The notes: generated by a model from the letters alone, not told the origin. Counted from the stretch's first letter, positions 1 through 6,766 are shown. The stretch: DNA of 20,004 nucleotides from CAZCBJ01 sp964496705 (GCA_964496705.1 CAZCBJ010000054.1:1-20004), one strand, 5' to 3'. Numbers and translations are program-made.

Positions 1-269
1 AACAGCACCTCTGTGACGCCCAGTCCATTGGATCTATTTTCAAGGATTTGACGGGTCGTTTCCATATTGGTGGGATTGACATTCGGCATCGATTCGGGTT
101 TAGCCTCCAACAGCACGCGCATTCCCCCCCGCAAGTCCAATCCAAGGACTGGTTGCATGGTGCGTGTAAAATTGCCGATCTTTAGCGGTTGGCTATGCGG
201 CAAGTCAACCCAAATCGCCACAGCGGCCAATATGAGAATGATAATCAGGTTGATATAGCGTCTATTCAT
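1..269 (-). CDS. secD: SecD, protein-export membrane subunit (N-terminal part, cut by window edge)
   Basis: SecD is a membrane component of the SecDF complex, which uses the proton motive force to help the SecYEG channel pull proteins across the cytoplasmic membrane. About 89 N-terminal residues are visible. Residues 6-21 form a hydrophobic first membrane segment. A GLDLRGG motif with LLEA follows, the hallmark of the start of the SecD periplasmic domain, and then a stretch ending NGLGVTE, which matches the conserved RVNxLGVxE of the family. The ATG at 269 is preceded by GGAGG at a good distance (280-284 on the plus strand), so the start is firm. The rest of the gene lies left of position 1; secF would be expected beyond it but is not visible. 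It is the last gene of a leftward run, but it appears to have its own promoter. Confidence 0.93.
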   Translation of the reverse strand, partial: MNRRYINLIIILILAAVAIWVDLPHSQPLKIGNFTRTMQPVLGLDLRGGMRVLLEAKPESMPNVNPTNMETTRQILENRSNGLGVTEVL

Positions 270-279
270 GCGCTAGTCG

Positions 280-284
280 CCTCC
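280..284 (-). promoter_or_regulatory. ribosome binding site of secD
   Basis: GGAGG lies ten bases upstream of the ATG at 269 on the minus strand. It is a strong Shine-Dalgarno sequence and fixes the secD start. Confidence 0.75.
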
Positions 285-296
285 ATTCAAACGAAT

Positions 297-313
297 GCCA
301 GCCTCTGGCTGGC
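297..313 (-). other. perfect hairpin upstream of secD
   Basis: GCCAGCC and GGCTGGC form a perfect 7-bp stem with a 3-base TCT loop. On the minus strand it lies between a TATAAT box and the secD ribosome binding site, so it would sit in the secD leader. It also lies downstream of the kinase-like gene and could weakly terminate that transcript, but no T-run follows it, so a classical intrinsic terminator is unlikely. Confidence 0.5.
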
Positions 314-323
314 GCAAACGTTG

Positions 324-329
324 ATTATA
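324..329 (-). promoter_or_regulatory. putative -10 box for secD
   Basis: A perfect TATAAT on the minus strand lies 54 bases upstream of the secD ATG. The region 16-18 bases further upstream has no convincing -35 hexamer. A start from here would give a leader of roughly 45-50 bases that includes the 297-313 hairpin. The assignment rests on the -10 match and position only. Confidence 0.4.
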
Positions 330-363
330 ACCTTATTACCCGAACATGAGTAGGTCTTAAAAG

Positions 364-735
364 TTAGATCAAAAGCCCTTTTTGTCTTAGAAAATCAATC
401 ACCATGTGAACAATTTCTACCGGTGTGTAGGGATCTGTGGGGATATAAAGGTCGCAGTTTTGGCGGGCATGGGCGAGCCGTTTAACTTGTGTTTCATATT
501 CGCCAGGAAGCCAGGACAGTTTTTTTCTGCGAATTGTCTCTTCGTAAGTGACATCCAGGAAAATCAAGACGTCTGGATTGGTCAGCCGTTTCCACATATC
601 CAGAACATAAGAATGTTCCTGGACCAGCGCTCGGCTGGGGATTCCGAGTTCTTGTAAATTATTACGAAGAGTGGTTTTTCCAGCACCGCATGGACCGACA
701 ATTGCGATCTTGAGTGAGTCAATTGCGGATGTCAT
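364..735 (-). CDS. small P-loop NTPase, nucleoside/adenylate kinase-like
   Basis: A 123-residue protein with a clear Walker A loop, GPCGAGKT, at residues 14-21 after a beta strand (KIAIVG). A second strand, VLIFLDVT, resembles the core strand of nucleotide kinases, and an Arg/Lys-rich segment (RRKK) after it could act as the lid that closes over a bound phosphate. This pattern suits a small kinase of the adenylate/shikimate/thymidylate type, but it is shorter than those enzymes (about 170-220 residues) and the substrate cannot be read from the sequence. The gene overlaps the upstream RCK-domain gene by 17 bases, so the two are probably translationally coupled and may share a role. It could also be a P-loop regulator without kinase activity. 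Confidence 0.8.
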   Translation of the reverse strand: MTSAIDSLKIAIVGPCGAGKTTLRNNLQELGIPSRALVQEHSYVLDMWKRLTNPDVLIFLDVTYEETIRRKKLSWLPGEYETQVKRLAHARQNCDLYIPTDPYTPVEIVHMVIDFLRQKGLLI

Positions 736-1768
736 AACCCAATGCGCTGATATGCTCAGACCGCCCCAGGATGACTATGGTATCTTCTGGCTCTAGCAAA
801 ATGTCGCCGCTGGGATGATATCGCTGTTGTTGATCGCGTTCGAGGGCCACGATGCTCAGGGTATATTTTTTCTCAACCGTTTCAACGGAGACGCTCACCA
901 ATTTTGAAAGTGGAGGTATGCTTAACTTTGCCAGGCTGTTGGGTTGTCCGGCAATGTAGATGGGGGGCGTCATGTCGATATCTAGCGCAGCAGCTGCAAA
1001 TATTGGGGCGGCCATGCTCGTGGCGCTGAAGGCTTGGAAACCGAATTGTTGCTGCAAGGCTTGAGCAAATTCATCCTCAAATATTCGAATGACAACGTGA
1101 ATCTCTTGTTTCAGACTGCGGGCTTTTACTGCTATCTGTAAATTCAGGACATCATTTTGGGTGCAGAGAATGATGGTTTGCGCGCGGCGAATGCCGGCTG
1201 CTTCCAGAACTGACTCGCGGGTGGCATCATCGATGATTACAGGGATACCCATAGCTCGAACCTTCTCACTTAAATCCTTGCCAGGGTCCAGTGTAATGAC
1301 CACTACCTCTCGTTCCATCTCGTGCAATTTTTTTACAACTCTGAACCCCAAATGACCCATTCCCACCAGGAGGACATGGTTATTGAAAGTCGATGCTACC
1401 GCCATTTCCCACTCCTTGCTTCGGGCTCGCCGGTTAAACAACATCACCCCAAAATCGGCCAGTCCTTGTGCCAAGATACCTATCCCAATGATCGGCATCA
1501 TGAAAAAGAATATCTGCAAATACCACTGCGCTGGAAAATCAATGATAGGCTGAAGAAAAGTCAGGCCCAGAACGATATAAATTGATTTCACCAGGCTGGA
1601 AGATCCGCCAGTTCCGAGGGCGGATAGCCAGGAAAAAGCTGCGCCAGTCGAGATCATCGCTAATATAAACAAAAATAAAGGTCGACGAAATTCTCTCAAC
1701 AGCAGCACTGTATCACGCCAACTGGCTTTGAAAGTCCGGATTTTGGCGTGTCGAACAGACAGATTCAT
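719..1768 (-). CDS. RCK/TrkA-N domain membrane protein, ion-channel-like
   Basis: A 349-residue protein built like a bacterial two-helix K+ channel with a cytoplasmic regulator. Hydrophobic segments lie at about residues 31-48 and 84-103, with a re-entrant-like stretch at 60-80. An RCK_N (TrkA-N) Rossmann domain follows from residue 131, with the nucleotide-binding motif GMGHLG at 136-141 and a later conserved IIDDATRE, then an RCK_C domain from about 266 to the end. RCK domains normally gate K+ flux in response to NAD(H), ATP or Ca2+. The position expected to hold the selectivity filter TVGYG reads FLQPI (71-75), so K+ conduction is doubtful; the protein may be a divergent channel or a sensor. 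Its ATG overlaps the stop of the phosphatase gene upstream (ATGA), and its 3' end overlaps the kinase-like gene by 17 bases, so these three form a tight operon. Confidence 0.85.
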   Translation of the reverse strand: MNLSVRHAKIRTFKASWRDTVLLLREFRRPLFLFILAMISTGAAFSWLSALGTGGSSSLVKSIYIVLGLTFLQPIIDFPAQWYLQIFFFMMPIIGIGILAQGLADFGVMLFNRRARSKEWEMAVASTFNNHVLLVGMGHLGFRVVKKLHEMEREVVVITLDPGKDLSEKVRAMGIPVIIDDATRESVLEAAGIRRAQTIILCTQNDVLNLQIAVKARSLKQEIHVVIRIFEDEFAQALQQQFGFQAFSATSMAAPIFAAAALDIDMTPPIYIAGQPNSLAKLSIPPLSKLVSVSVETVEKKYTLSIVALERDQQQRYHPSGDILLEPEDTIVILGRSEHISALGYDIRN

Positions 1769-2508
1769 AATCCTGGCGGATATACGGATAAAGGCGGGAC
1801 AGGCAGACTGACCGTCATTCGGCGTATTGGTTGTGCAGGCTCAATGGGTGATACCTGCATCACCACAACGCTCATATCGTCATTGGCTCTATCTTGGTCC
1901 AGTCGCAACGCTTCCAGCAATATCGTGTCGGCAATCAACTGCGCATTGGGTTTTCTGTCATCCAGCAGGGCTGCAAGCAACATTGGCACATCCAGGCGCT
2001 GGCCAGCGCGATCTCCAGCATGGCTGATTCCATCTGTGAACATAACGACGCAGAATCCAATTTCCAAAGGCATCTCGGTGATGACGGGGCGGATATTTCT
2101 GGAGGTGCCAATAGGTTTGCTTTCACCTCCCAGGGTTTCGATTCTTTCGGAACGAGCTACGAATACCGGTGCAGGGTTGTTTCGGGTGATCACAAGAGTT
2201 CCCGTCTGGAAGTCAACCGACAGGATATTCAGGCAGGCGCTGACTTTTCCATTGCGCTCAGTGTAAAGGTGATCTGACGCCGCCCGGGCAGCCGCGCCAT
2301 CACGCACCCCTTCGGCAAGCAGGCTAATCACCTTGCGCACGACCATGGTTGAGATCGCCTTTGCACCCTTTCCAGACGTTTGCCCATCTGAAAGGACAAT
2401 TGAAACACCGCCATTCGGCCTTTCTACAATCTCAAGTGTGTCACCACTTTCGGCGACCGCATATTTGTTCGTTTTAGCCACAGCAATATGGATTTCCATG
2501 CCCACCAT
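1765..2508 (-). CDS. SpoIIE/PP2C-type serine/threonine phosphatase
   Basis: A 247-residue protein of the PPM (PP2C/SpoIIE/RsbU) fold, made of little more than the catalytic domain. Metal-binding aspartate motifs are visible: SDGQTSGKGA with D41, FTDGISHAG with D159, and NDDMSVVVM with D210/D211 near the end. Such proteins remove phosphate from Ser/Thr, often on anti-sigma-factor antagonists, and need Mn2+ or Mg2+. No sensor domain (PAS, GAF, HAMP) is attached, so the input must come from elsewhere. The last 25 residues are proline-rich and fall outside the fold. The ATG at 2508 is followed three codons later by a second in-frame ATG, and neither has a strong ribosome binding site. The gene ends in an ATGA overlap with the RCK gene, so the phosphatase may act on, or respond to, the same signal. 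Confidence 0.88.
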   Translation of the reverse strand: MVGMEIHIAVAKTNKYAVAESGDTLEIVERPNGGVSIVLSDGQTSGKGAKAISTMVVRKVISLLAEGVRDGAAARAASDHLYTERNGKVSACLNILSVDFQTGTLVITRNNPAPVFVARSERIETLGGESKPIGTSRNIRPVITEMPLEIGFCVVMFTDGISHAGDRAGQRLDVPMLLAALLDDRKPNAQLIADTILLEALRLDQDRANDDMSVVVMQVSPIEPAQPIRRMTVSLPVPPLSVYPPGL

Positions 2509-2531
2509 TTTACATCAAAATAGATGATTTT

Positions 2532-3203
2532 TTAATGCCCAAGGCTTTTTGAGGCCAAGATGAACAACAGTTGACTGCCATTAACATTTTTATAGACGAT
2601 CTGCGGTGAAAAGCCAACGGTTGTAAATACTGAAAGGCACTTTTCAACCTGAATATCTTTTGGCGACGATTGACCGGTGATTTGAAACAACCAGGCAGCT
2701 GCTCGCTCGCATATATTTTGACCTGTGAACCAGGCGGCCAACAAAATTACCAGCTTGCCATCCAGCGCCAGGATACGGTTGATTTCATCCAGGGTTCGGG
2801 GGTCAAAAATATATTCACTTGGAAAGGTTGCGACCACCGTCTCAAATGCTTCAGCGGAAAACGGCATAACCTGAGACAATCCTCTAACCAACCGAGGCGC
2901 AGAAACTGTGCTGTTTCTTTGAAGTTTGCCCAATCTTTGATGTGCAATTCTACCCATTTGTTTGCTTTCATCTAGACCAATCGCGCAAAAACCATTTTGG
3001 GATAAAGCAACGAGCAAGTGTCCTGGCCCATGTCCAATTTCCAGCACAGCTCGACCTTCAACATACTCTTCAACGCATTTCACCCAAGAGGTCCAGCGCC
3101 CAAGAGATACCAGCGCAGCAACTAAGTCATAGCAGCAGGCCAATGGGTGATAGAGCAGCTGAAAGAATATCTTAAGGAATTTGTGGAAAAGATGAGACGG
3201 CAT
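2532..3203 (-). CDS. class I SAM-dependent methyltransferase
   Basis: A 223-residue protein with the SAM-binding motif I EIGHGPG at residues 55-61, followed by an acidic strand end (IGLDES) that would hold the SAM ribose, and a FETVVATFPSEYI segment matching motif II and the following loop. The arrangement resembles the UbiE/Methyltransf_11 group; the methyl acceptor is not evident. The reading frame stays open upstream to 3410, but that part lies inside the polymerase gene, and the ATG at 3203 gives a protein starting at a natural point, about 50 residues before motif I. It overlaps the polymerase gene by 32 bases and ends 23 bases before the phosphatase gene. No clear Shine-Dalgarno precedes it, so translation may be coupled to the polymerase. 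Whether it belongs functionally to the repair cassette is unknown. Confidence 0.82.
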   Translation of the reverse strand: MPSHLFHKFLKIFFQLLYHPLACCYDLVAALVSLGRWTSWVKCVEEYVEGRAVLEIGHGPGHLLVALSQNGFCAIGLDESKQMGRIAHQRLGKLQRNSTVSAPRLVRGLSQVMPFSAEAFETVVATFPSEYIFDPRTLDEINRILALDGKLVILLAAWFTGQNICERAAAWLFQITGQSSPKDIQVEKCLSVFTTVGFSPQIVYKNVNGSQLLFILASKSLGH

Positions 3204-5436
3204 AAAACGGTGTGGCAGCAACTGGAAAGAGCAAAGGGGCAGTAGTGGATGTGCGCTCCAGCAGCCAGGAGGGCAGATGCTCCTCACGAATGCCCAGCGG
3301 GTGCAATACCGTGCTGGCAGCGCGCAGTAACAGTGTTGTATATCGATCGATATCAATTGTATGCTGTTCGGGAGGATATGGCAAATCCCAGGCATGCACG
3401 CCCGGGGCACAGCGCAGATAGAGAAAACGCACGCGCTGCCCAGGCCGTAAATTTTTACCGATTTGCTCGAGCTGTCGTGCTGCGCGTGCCGCCGGCGAAT
3501 TGTAGTTGCCGTTGGATAATTCCCGGCTCAATTTCAGGCTGACCAACAACTGATCCATCGGAATTCGTGCGCTGCGCAGCTCAGCCAGCCGCTTGCGCAA
3601 AATACTATGGATGCCAGGAACTTGTTCCGGTATGGCTGACGCGCTTGGCGCCAGAGCGAGGTGTTCCAGTATTTCCAATTGGGTGCGCGCGATGAATGGC
3701 GCTGTGTCATGGCGGCGCGCTTCAATTCCGCGCACTTTGATGGATCCATCTTGAAAAACACCAAAATAGCGGTTGGCAACCGGGATTTTTTCATCGTTTC
3801 TAGATGGCAGAAATACAACCCAGCGATAAATGCCATCCAGGGCAATATCCAATCCTGTGTATCTTGTGATCAGGTAAAGCAGTTGTTCGTAATCTTTGAC
3901 CGTGATGCGATCGTTTTTTTGCACCCACAGCGCGTCTACATACATGTGCAAGACGGTGAAGCCGAGTTGTTCAGCGGCTTCTTTGGCCAAAAGCAACGCT
4001 TCACGGCTGCCTGCAGTGACCGCTTCATGGGCTTCAATGCGTCCAAAGCGGGCGTTTTTATAGCCCAGATATCCAAAACAGGTCACCAAAAGCCATTTAT
4101 GGGCAGAAGAGCGCGGTTTGTCGGGGTGATGTCTGGCATGTGTCGTGGGTGCGGATGCCAGACGTTTTTTCAGTGCAACACGTTTATTCAGCAGCGGCGC
4201 AAGGGTTTGCGGGATCAATCCCGGTGGCAATTGGTCTGGCTGTCCGGAGGCGTGAGCTTGAATCGTTTCGGGGGAAATATTATCGCGCACCATCAAACTG
4301 GGATACATCGAGATAAAGTCGATTTCACCCACGTTTTGGTGCAAACCGACCACGGGCTGATAGACCAGGCCGCCCTTGTCATCGTGAATCATCTCCAGGG
4401 CGGATTTGGGAATTTCTGTCTGTTGCTTGTGCCAGGGGACCATGATTCCATTGCGCAGGGCAGTCAATATCTGCATGGATGATATTCCTGTGCCAGGCGA
4501 AGAGCGGGCGGCGGTTTGCAGGGGAAGATGGGTTACACGGGCGAATTCAAGCGTTCCGGGGAGGCCATAGTCATCCCAGAGTGTTGCGTTGCGCACGTCA
4601 ATGTGCCATCGCCCCGATAACAAGACTTGTTGTCCGCGGTAAACGATCTGCCCGTATGAAAAATACGATTTGGCTTTCTTGCGAATGATTTTGCGATGCG
4701 GGTCGCGGTTCAATGGCAGTGACAGACCTGCTCGGCTGGCTCTGGCGATGAGCCAGTCCAACAGCCAGGTGTCGCCACCGTCGCTGAGCAGCAAGTCAGG
4801 GTCATAATCTTGTAGAATTGCGGCGAAGCGCAGCAATAATGGTTTGCCGGGGCGTACGGGGATGCGATAGCTGGCCGTATCATGCCGAATGATCAAGTTG
4901 CCGGACAGCGCATGCCCGTTGGCGATTTCTGGCTGCACAAATAGAATTTTCAGGGCGGGCAAGATTGGGTCAATGTCCCAGGGGGTGTCGCAGATGTTTA
5001 TTTCCAGAATTTCGCTGCGGTCATTCGTGTAAACCTGACAGTGCGCGAGGGGGAAAGTGCCATATGCAGCAGAATGCCTGAGAGCCAGTGGAATATCGGC
5101 ATCAAAAAAATCCAACTCAGGGAAGCGTTTTGACGCCCGGCGAAAGACGAGTTGTTGACGAAAAGCAGTCGGGGTTTGCACCGAAAGAACTGGAGTGGGT
5201 TCTGCGCTGCACAGCTCAGGCCTGTCTTCACGACGGAGCGTTGTGTCCTCGCAGTTGTGTTTCAGGTATTTGCCCAGCGCTGCCAGTTTTTGGTCTGACC
5301 CTGCAGCGTAAAATGTGACTGGGAAGCGCTGGTGTACGCTGCGTCGTTCTCCATTTTTGTCCAGGAACCAGAGCGTGGCTCCGAACAATTTGTCCTCATA
5401 GACTTCCAGCAGCCACCCATCAAAACAGTCCGACAT
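3172..5436 (-). CDS. family B DNA polymerase homologue, PolB2-like, with degenerate active sites
   Basis: A 754-residue family B polymerase. Motif A is intact (EIDFISMYPS, D373 and YPS 378-380). Motif B keeps its lysine (K447) and glycine (G455), but the usual NSxYG reads VTCFG. Motif C is YVDAL (499-503) where active enzymes have YxDTD: the first aspartate (D501) is present and the second, the essential metal ligand, is leucine 503. The KxRG motif is KVRG (567-570). The proofreading domain is also eroded: Exo I reads VQPE (167-170) in place of FDIE, Exo II (about 213-229) has lost its N and D, and Exo III (about 290-301) its Y and D. This matches the PolB2/Dpo2 group, known from archaea and some bacteria as atypical and linked to damage tolerance. 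AAGGA precedes the ATG. It overlaps the small helical gene upstream by 17 bases, so the two are probably coupled. It may retain weak activity or act structurally. Confidence 0.88.
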   Translation of the reverse strand: MSDCFDGWLLEVYEDKLFGATLWFLDKNGERRSVHQRFPVTFYAAGSDQKLAALGKYLKHNCEDTTLRREDRPELCSAEPTPVLSVQTPTAFRQQLVFRRASKRFPELDFFDADIPLALRHSAAYGTFPLAHCQVYTNDRSEILEINICDTPWDIDPILPALKILFVQPEIANGHALSGNLIIRHDTASYRIPVRPGKPLLLRFAAILQDYDPDLLLSDGGDTWLLDWLIARASRAGLSLPLNRDPHRKIIRKKAKSYFSYGQIVYRGQQVLLSGRWHIDVRNATLWDDYGLPGTLEFARVTHLPLQTAARSSPGTGISSMQILTALRNGIMVPWHKQQTEIPKSALEMIHDDKGGLVYQPVVGLHQNVGEIDFISMYPSLMVRDNISPETIQAHASGQPDQLPPGLIPQTLAPLLNKRVALKKRLASAPTTHARHHPDKPRSSAHKWLLVTCFGYLGYKNARFGRIEAHEAVTAGSREALLLAKEAAEQLGFTVLHMYVDALWVQKNDRITVKDYEQLLYLITRYTGLDIALDGIYRWVVFLPSRNDEKIPVANRYFGVFQDGSIKVRGIEARRHDTAPFIARTQLEILEHLALAPSASAIPEQVPGIHSILRKRLAELRSARIPMDQLLVSLKLSRELSNGNYNSPAARAARQLEQIGKNLRPGQRVRFLYLRCAPGVHAWDLPYPPEQHTIDIDRYTTLLLRAASTVLHPLGIREEHLPSWLLERTSTTAPLLFPVAATPFYAVSSFPQIP

Positions 5437-5695
5437 CGCGGTTTCCTTGCATCCGCTCGATTTGGGTGTTCAAGCTGACGATTTTTTTGTGTTGTTCCAA
5501 GAGCATTGCCAATAAAAACACTTCAAAGGGCAGCGCATGGCCCGCATAGGCGGCGGCAGCTAAATGTTGCCGGGCGCCGGCAAATAGATCATCCAGGATC
5601 AATTGATCGCCGCGGCGCAGAGCGCGACGGAAGCGGTTAAATATCGCCTGTTCCTCCTGGAAGGCCTGGGTGATTGACGGTAATGTTCTTCCCAT
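5420..5695 (-). CDS. small helical protein of the PolB2-like cassette
   Basis: A 91-residue protein that I do not recognise by family. It is predicted almost wholly helical: an N-terminal part rich in Arg, Glu and Gln (residues 10-30), a central alanine-rich hydrophobic helix (about 40-65), and a C-terminal amphipathic helix ending QHKKIVSLNTQIERMQ that could form a short coiled coil. GGGAG lies seven bases before the ATG at 5695, so the start is well supported. The gene overlaps the RadA-like gene by 59 bases on one side and the polymerase gene by 17 on the other, a sign of co-translation and probably of a shared complex. Archaeal PolB2 operons also carry a small protein between or beside the polymerase and the RecA-like gene; whether this one is homologous cannot be told by eye. 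Confidence 0.78.
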   Translation of the reverse strand: MGRTLPSITQAFQEEQAIFNRFRRALRRGDQLILDDLFAGARQHLAAAAYAGHALPFEVFLLAMLLEQHKKIVSLNTQIERMQGNRDVGLF

Positions 5696-6224
5696 GACGT
5701 TTCTCCCTGTAATTTGCAGATGATTCCTGAACTTCCCAGAACTGGTTTGCGCTCTGCCGCAGTATTTCCAGGAGCGCTAATCTGTCCCGCTGCGCGGCCA
5801 GAGGGGGCCTGGCGCTGACGGCGATTGAGGTGCTGGCGCTGATCCTGTGCATATCCTTCAGGCAAGCATTCAGCAGCCGTTTGCTTTCGATCAGATGGAC
5901 ATTTTCGTCATAAAAAGTGGACAGCATATCCAACACCAATATTGGCCCCGGCGGCATCCGGGTTTGATTCAGCGCAGCAGCCATCTGGTAACAGGTAAAG
6001 GCGCGAACAATGCTGATATTTTTCAGCGCGTGGCTGAGGTGTTCGGTGTATAGACGGATGGTGCGGGCGACGCGGTATACATTCAACTGATTGCCGCCAT
6101 CCAGCACGTGAACTGGTCCTTCGATGGCCAGTTTGCCAACCAGTTCGAGCATCAGCGTTTGCGCCGCGTTGGGTGCGATCAGCAAAGCGATTTGTTTGTT
6201 TTTATGAATGGTCAATGCGTTCAT
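5637..6224 (-). CDS. inactivated RadA/RecA-like ATPase paralogue (ImuA/iRadC analogue)
   Basis: A 195-residue protein with the outline of a RadA/Rad51 ATPase core but without its nucleotide-binding loop. Strand 1 runs into IAPNAAQT (residues 16-23), where RecA-family proteins have GxxxxGKT, so the catalytic lysine is missing. Further on, NISIVRAFTCYQM (69-81) resembles the VARAxNxxHQ segment of RadA/Rad51, and PILVLDMLS (94-102) is a Walker B strand with D99. There is no DNA-binding N-terminal domain. By analogy with ImuA and with archaeal inactive RadA paralogues next to PolB2, it may load or position the polymerase at damaged DNA instead of hydrolysing ATP. The frame stays open to a TTG at 6260, but the ATG at 6224 is preferred: a possible promoter lies directly before it. 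No ribosome binding site is present. It overlaps the small helical gene by 59 bases. Confidence 0.75.
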   Translation of the reverse strand: MNALTIHKNKQIALLIAPNAAQTLMLELVGKLAIEGPVHVLDGGNQLNVYRVARTIRLYTEHLSHALKNISIVRAFTCYQMAAALNQTRMPPGPILVLDMLSTFYDENVHLIESKRLLNACLKDMHRISASTSIAVSARPPLAAQRDRLALLEILRQSANQFWEVQESSANYREKRHGKNITVNHPGLPGGTGDI

Positions 6225-6231
6225 GCTTACT

Positions 6232-6260
6232 ACAATAATCTTGCAGGAACGCCAGCGCAA
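6232..6260 (-). promoter_or_regulatory. possible promoter of the RadA-like/PolB2-like cassette
   Basis: On the minus strand TTGCGC (6255-6260) and TATTGT (6232-6237) are 17 bases apart, matching sigma-70 hexamers at 3 of 6 and 4 of 6 positions. Only seven bases separate the -10 from the ATG at 6224, so transcription would begin at or next to the start codon and give a leaderless mRNA. That would fit the missing ribosome binding site. The match is weak and could be chance. Confidence 0.3.
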
Positions 6261-6349
6261 TCCCCTGTGGGGGTGAGCGGGATGTTAGAAAAGCGGTTAA
6301 CCCGCCAGGTTAGCCAGATATGGCGGCGTTAATGGACGGCCTGCCATAT

Positions 6350-6760
6350 TCAGGGGCTAGTCAGCCAGTTGCTGAAATCCCATTCTGACAGTAAACGCCG
6401 CAATTCTTGCTTGGTGGTGATCCCAAATTTGTACAGTATATTTCGCAGGTGCGTCTTTACTGTCTCCGGAGATATGTTGAGGCGTGCAGCAATCTGGCGG
6501 TTGGTGAGGTTGAGACAGGTGAGGGCGGTGATTTCTTGCTCGCGAAACGAGAGCGTTTGCCAACATAGAAGAATTTCATCGCGGGCTGAGCGCGCTTGCA
6601 GCGCTTCACTCAACAGCCGGGTTGCGATTTCTTCCGGCGAGCAGTTTTCGCGTTCAGCCAACTCTTCGATATTGGCAATCAAGTCCTGATTGCTGAACGG
6701 TCGGTTTTCCGGGGTTGTGTCAATTTCAAGAAAATCTCGCAACCATGTCCAGAGGTCCAT
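6350..6760 (-). CDS. LuxR/GerE-type HTH transcriptional regulator
   Basis: A 136-residue protein. The last 65 residues are a LuxR-type winged-free HTH: LSFREQEITAL (70-80), then TNRQIAARLNISPETVKTHL (86-105), which contains the typical recognition helix, and a final helix in which IYKFGI-like packing is replaced by LYKFGITTKQEL. The N-terminal 60 residues show an acidic, helical segment (about 25-55) with no recognisable receiver, PAS or autoinducer-binding domain, so the signal is unknown. The ATG at 6760 has no Shine-Dalgarno, and a good promoter ends six bases before it. The gene lies 125 bases upstream of the RadA-like/polymerase cassette in the same direction, so it could regulate the cassette or be co-regulated with it. 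Confidence 0.85.
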   Translation of the reverse strand: MDLWTWLRDFLEIDTTPENRPFSNQDLIANIEELAERENCSPEEIATRLLSEALQARSARDEILLCWQTLSFREQEITALTCLNLTNRQIAARLNISPETVKTHLRNILYKFGITTKQELRRLLSEWDFSNWLTSP

Positions 6761-6766
6761 GATTTC

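Noticed and set aside
1748..2266. A 172-residue rightward open frame opposite the phosphatase gene
   Set aside because: The leftward frame has the full PP2C motif set, and the rightward translation is low in structure and has no known motif.
3204..3410. N-terminal extension of the methyltransferase by 69 codons
   Set aside because: The extension is rich in Cys, Pro and His, lies wholly within the polymerase coding frame, and has no similarity to the start of a methyltransferase; the ATG at 3203 is more natural.
3661..4482. A 273-residue rightward open frame inside the polymerase gene
   Set aside because: It is opposite to the polymerase, has no recognisable domain, and the leftward frame carries clear family B motifs over the same span.
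6225..6260. TTG start at 6260 for the RadA-like gene
   Set aside because: AGGGG lies only one base before it, too close to serve as a ribosome binding site, and the added residues carry no conserved signal; the ATG at 6224 is preferred.
6262..6272. CCCC-TGT-GGGG hairpin between the HTH and RadA-like genes
   Set aside because: The stem is only four base pairs and has no T-run on either strand, so it is unlikely to be a terminator.
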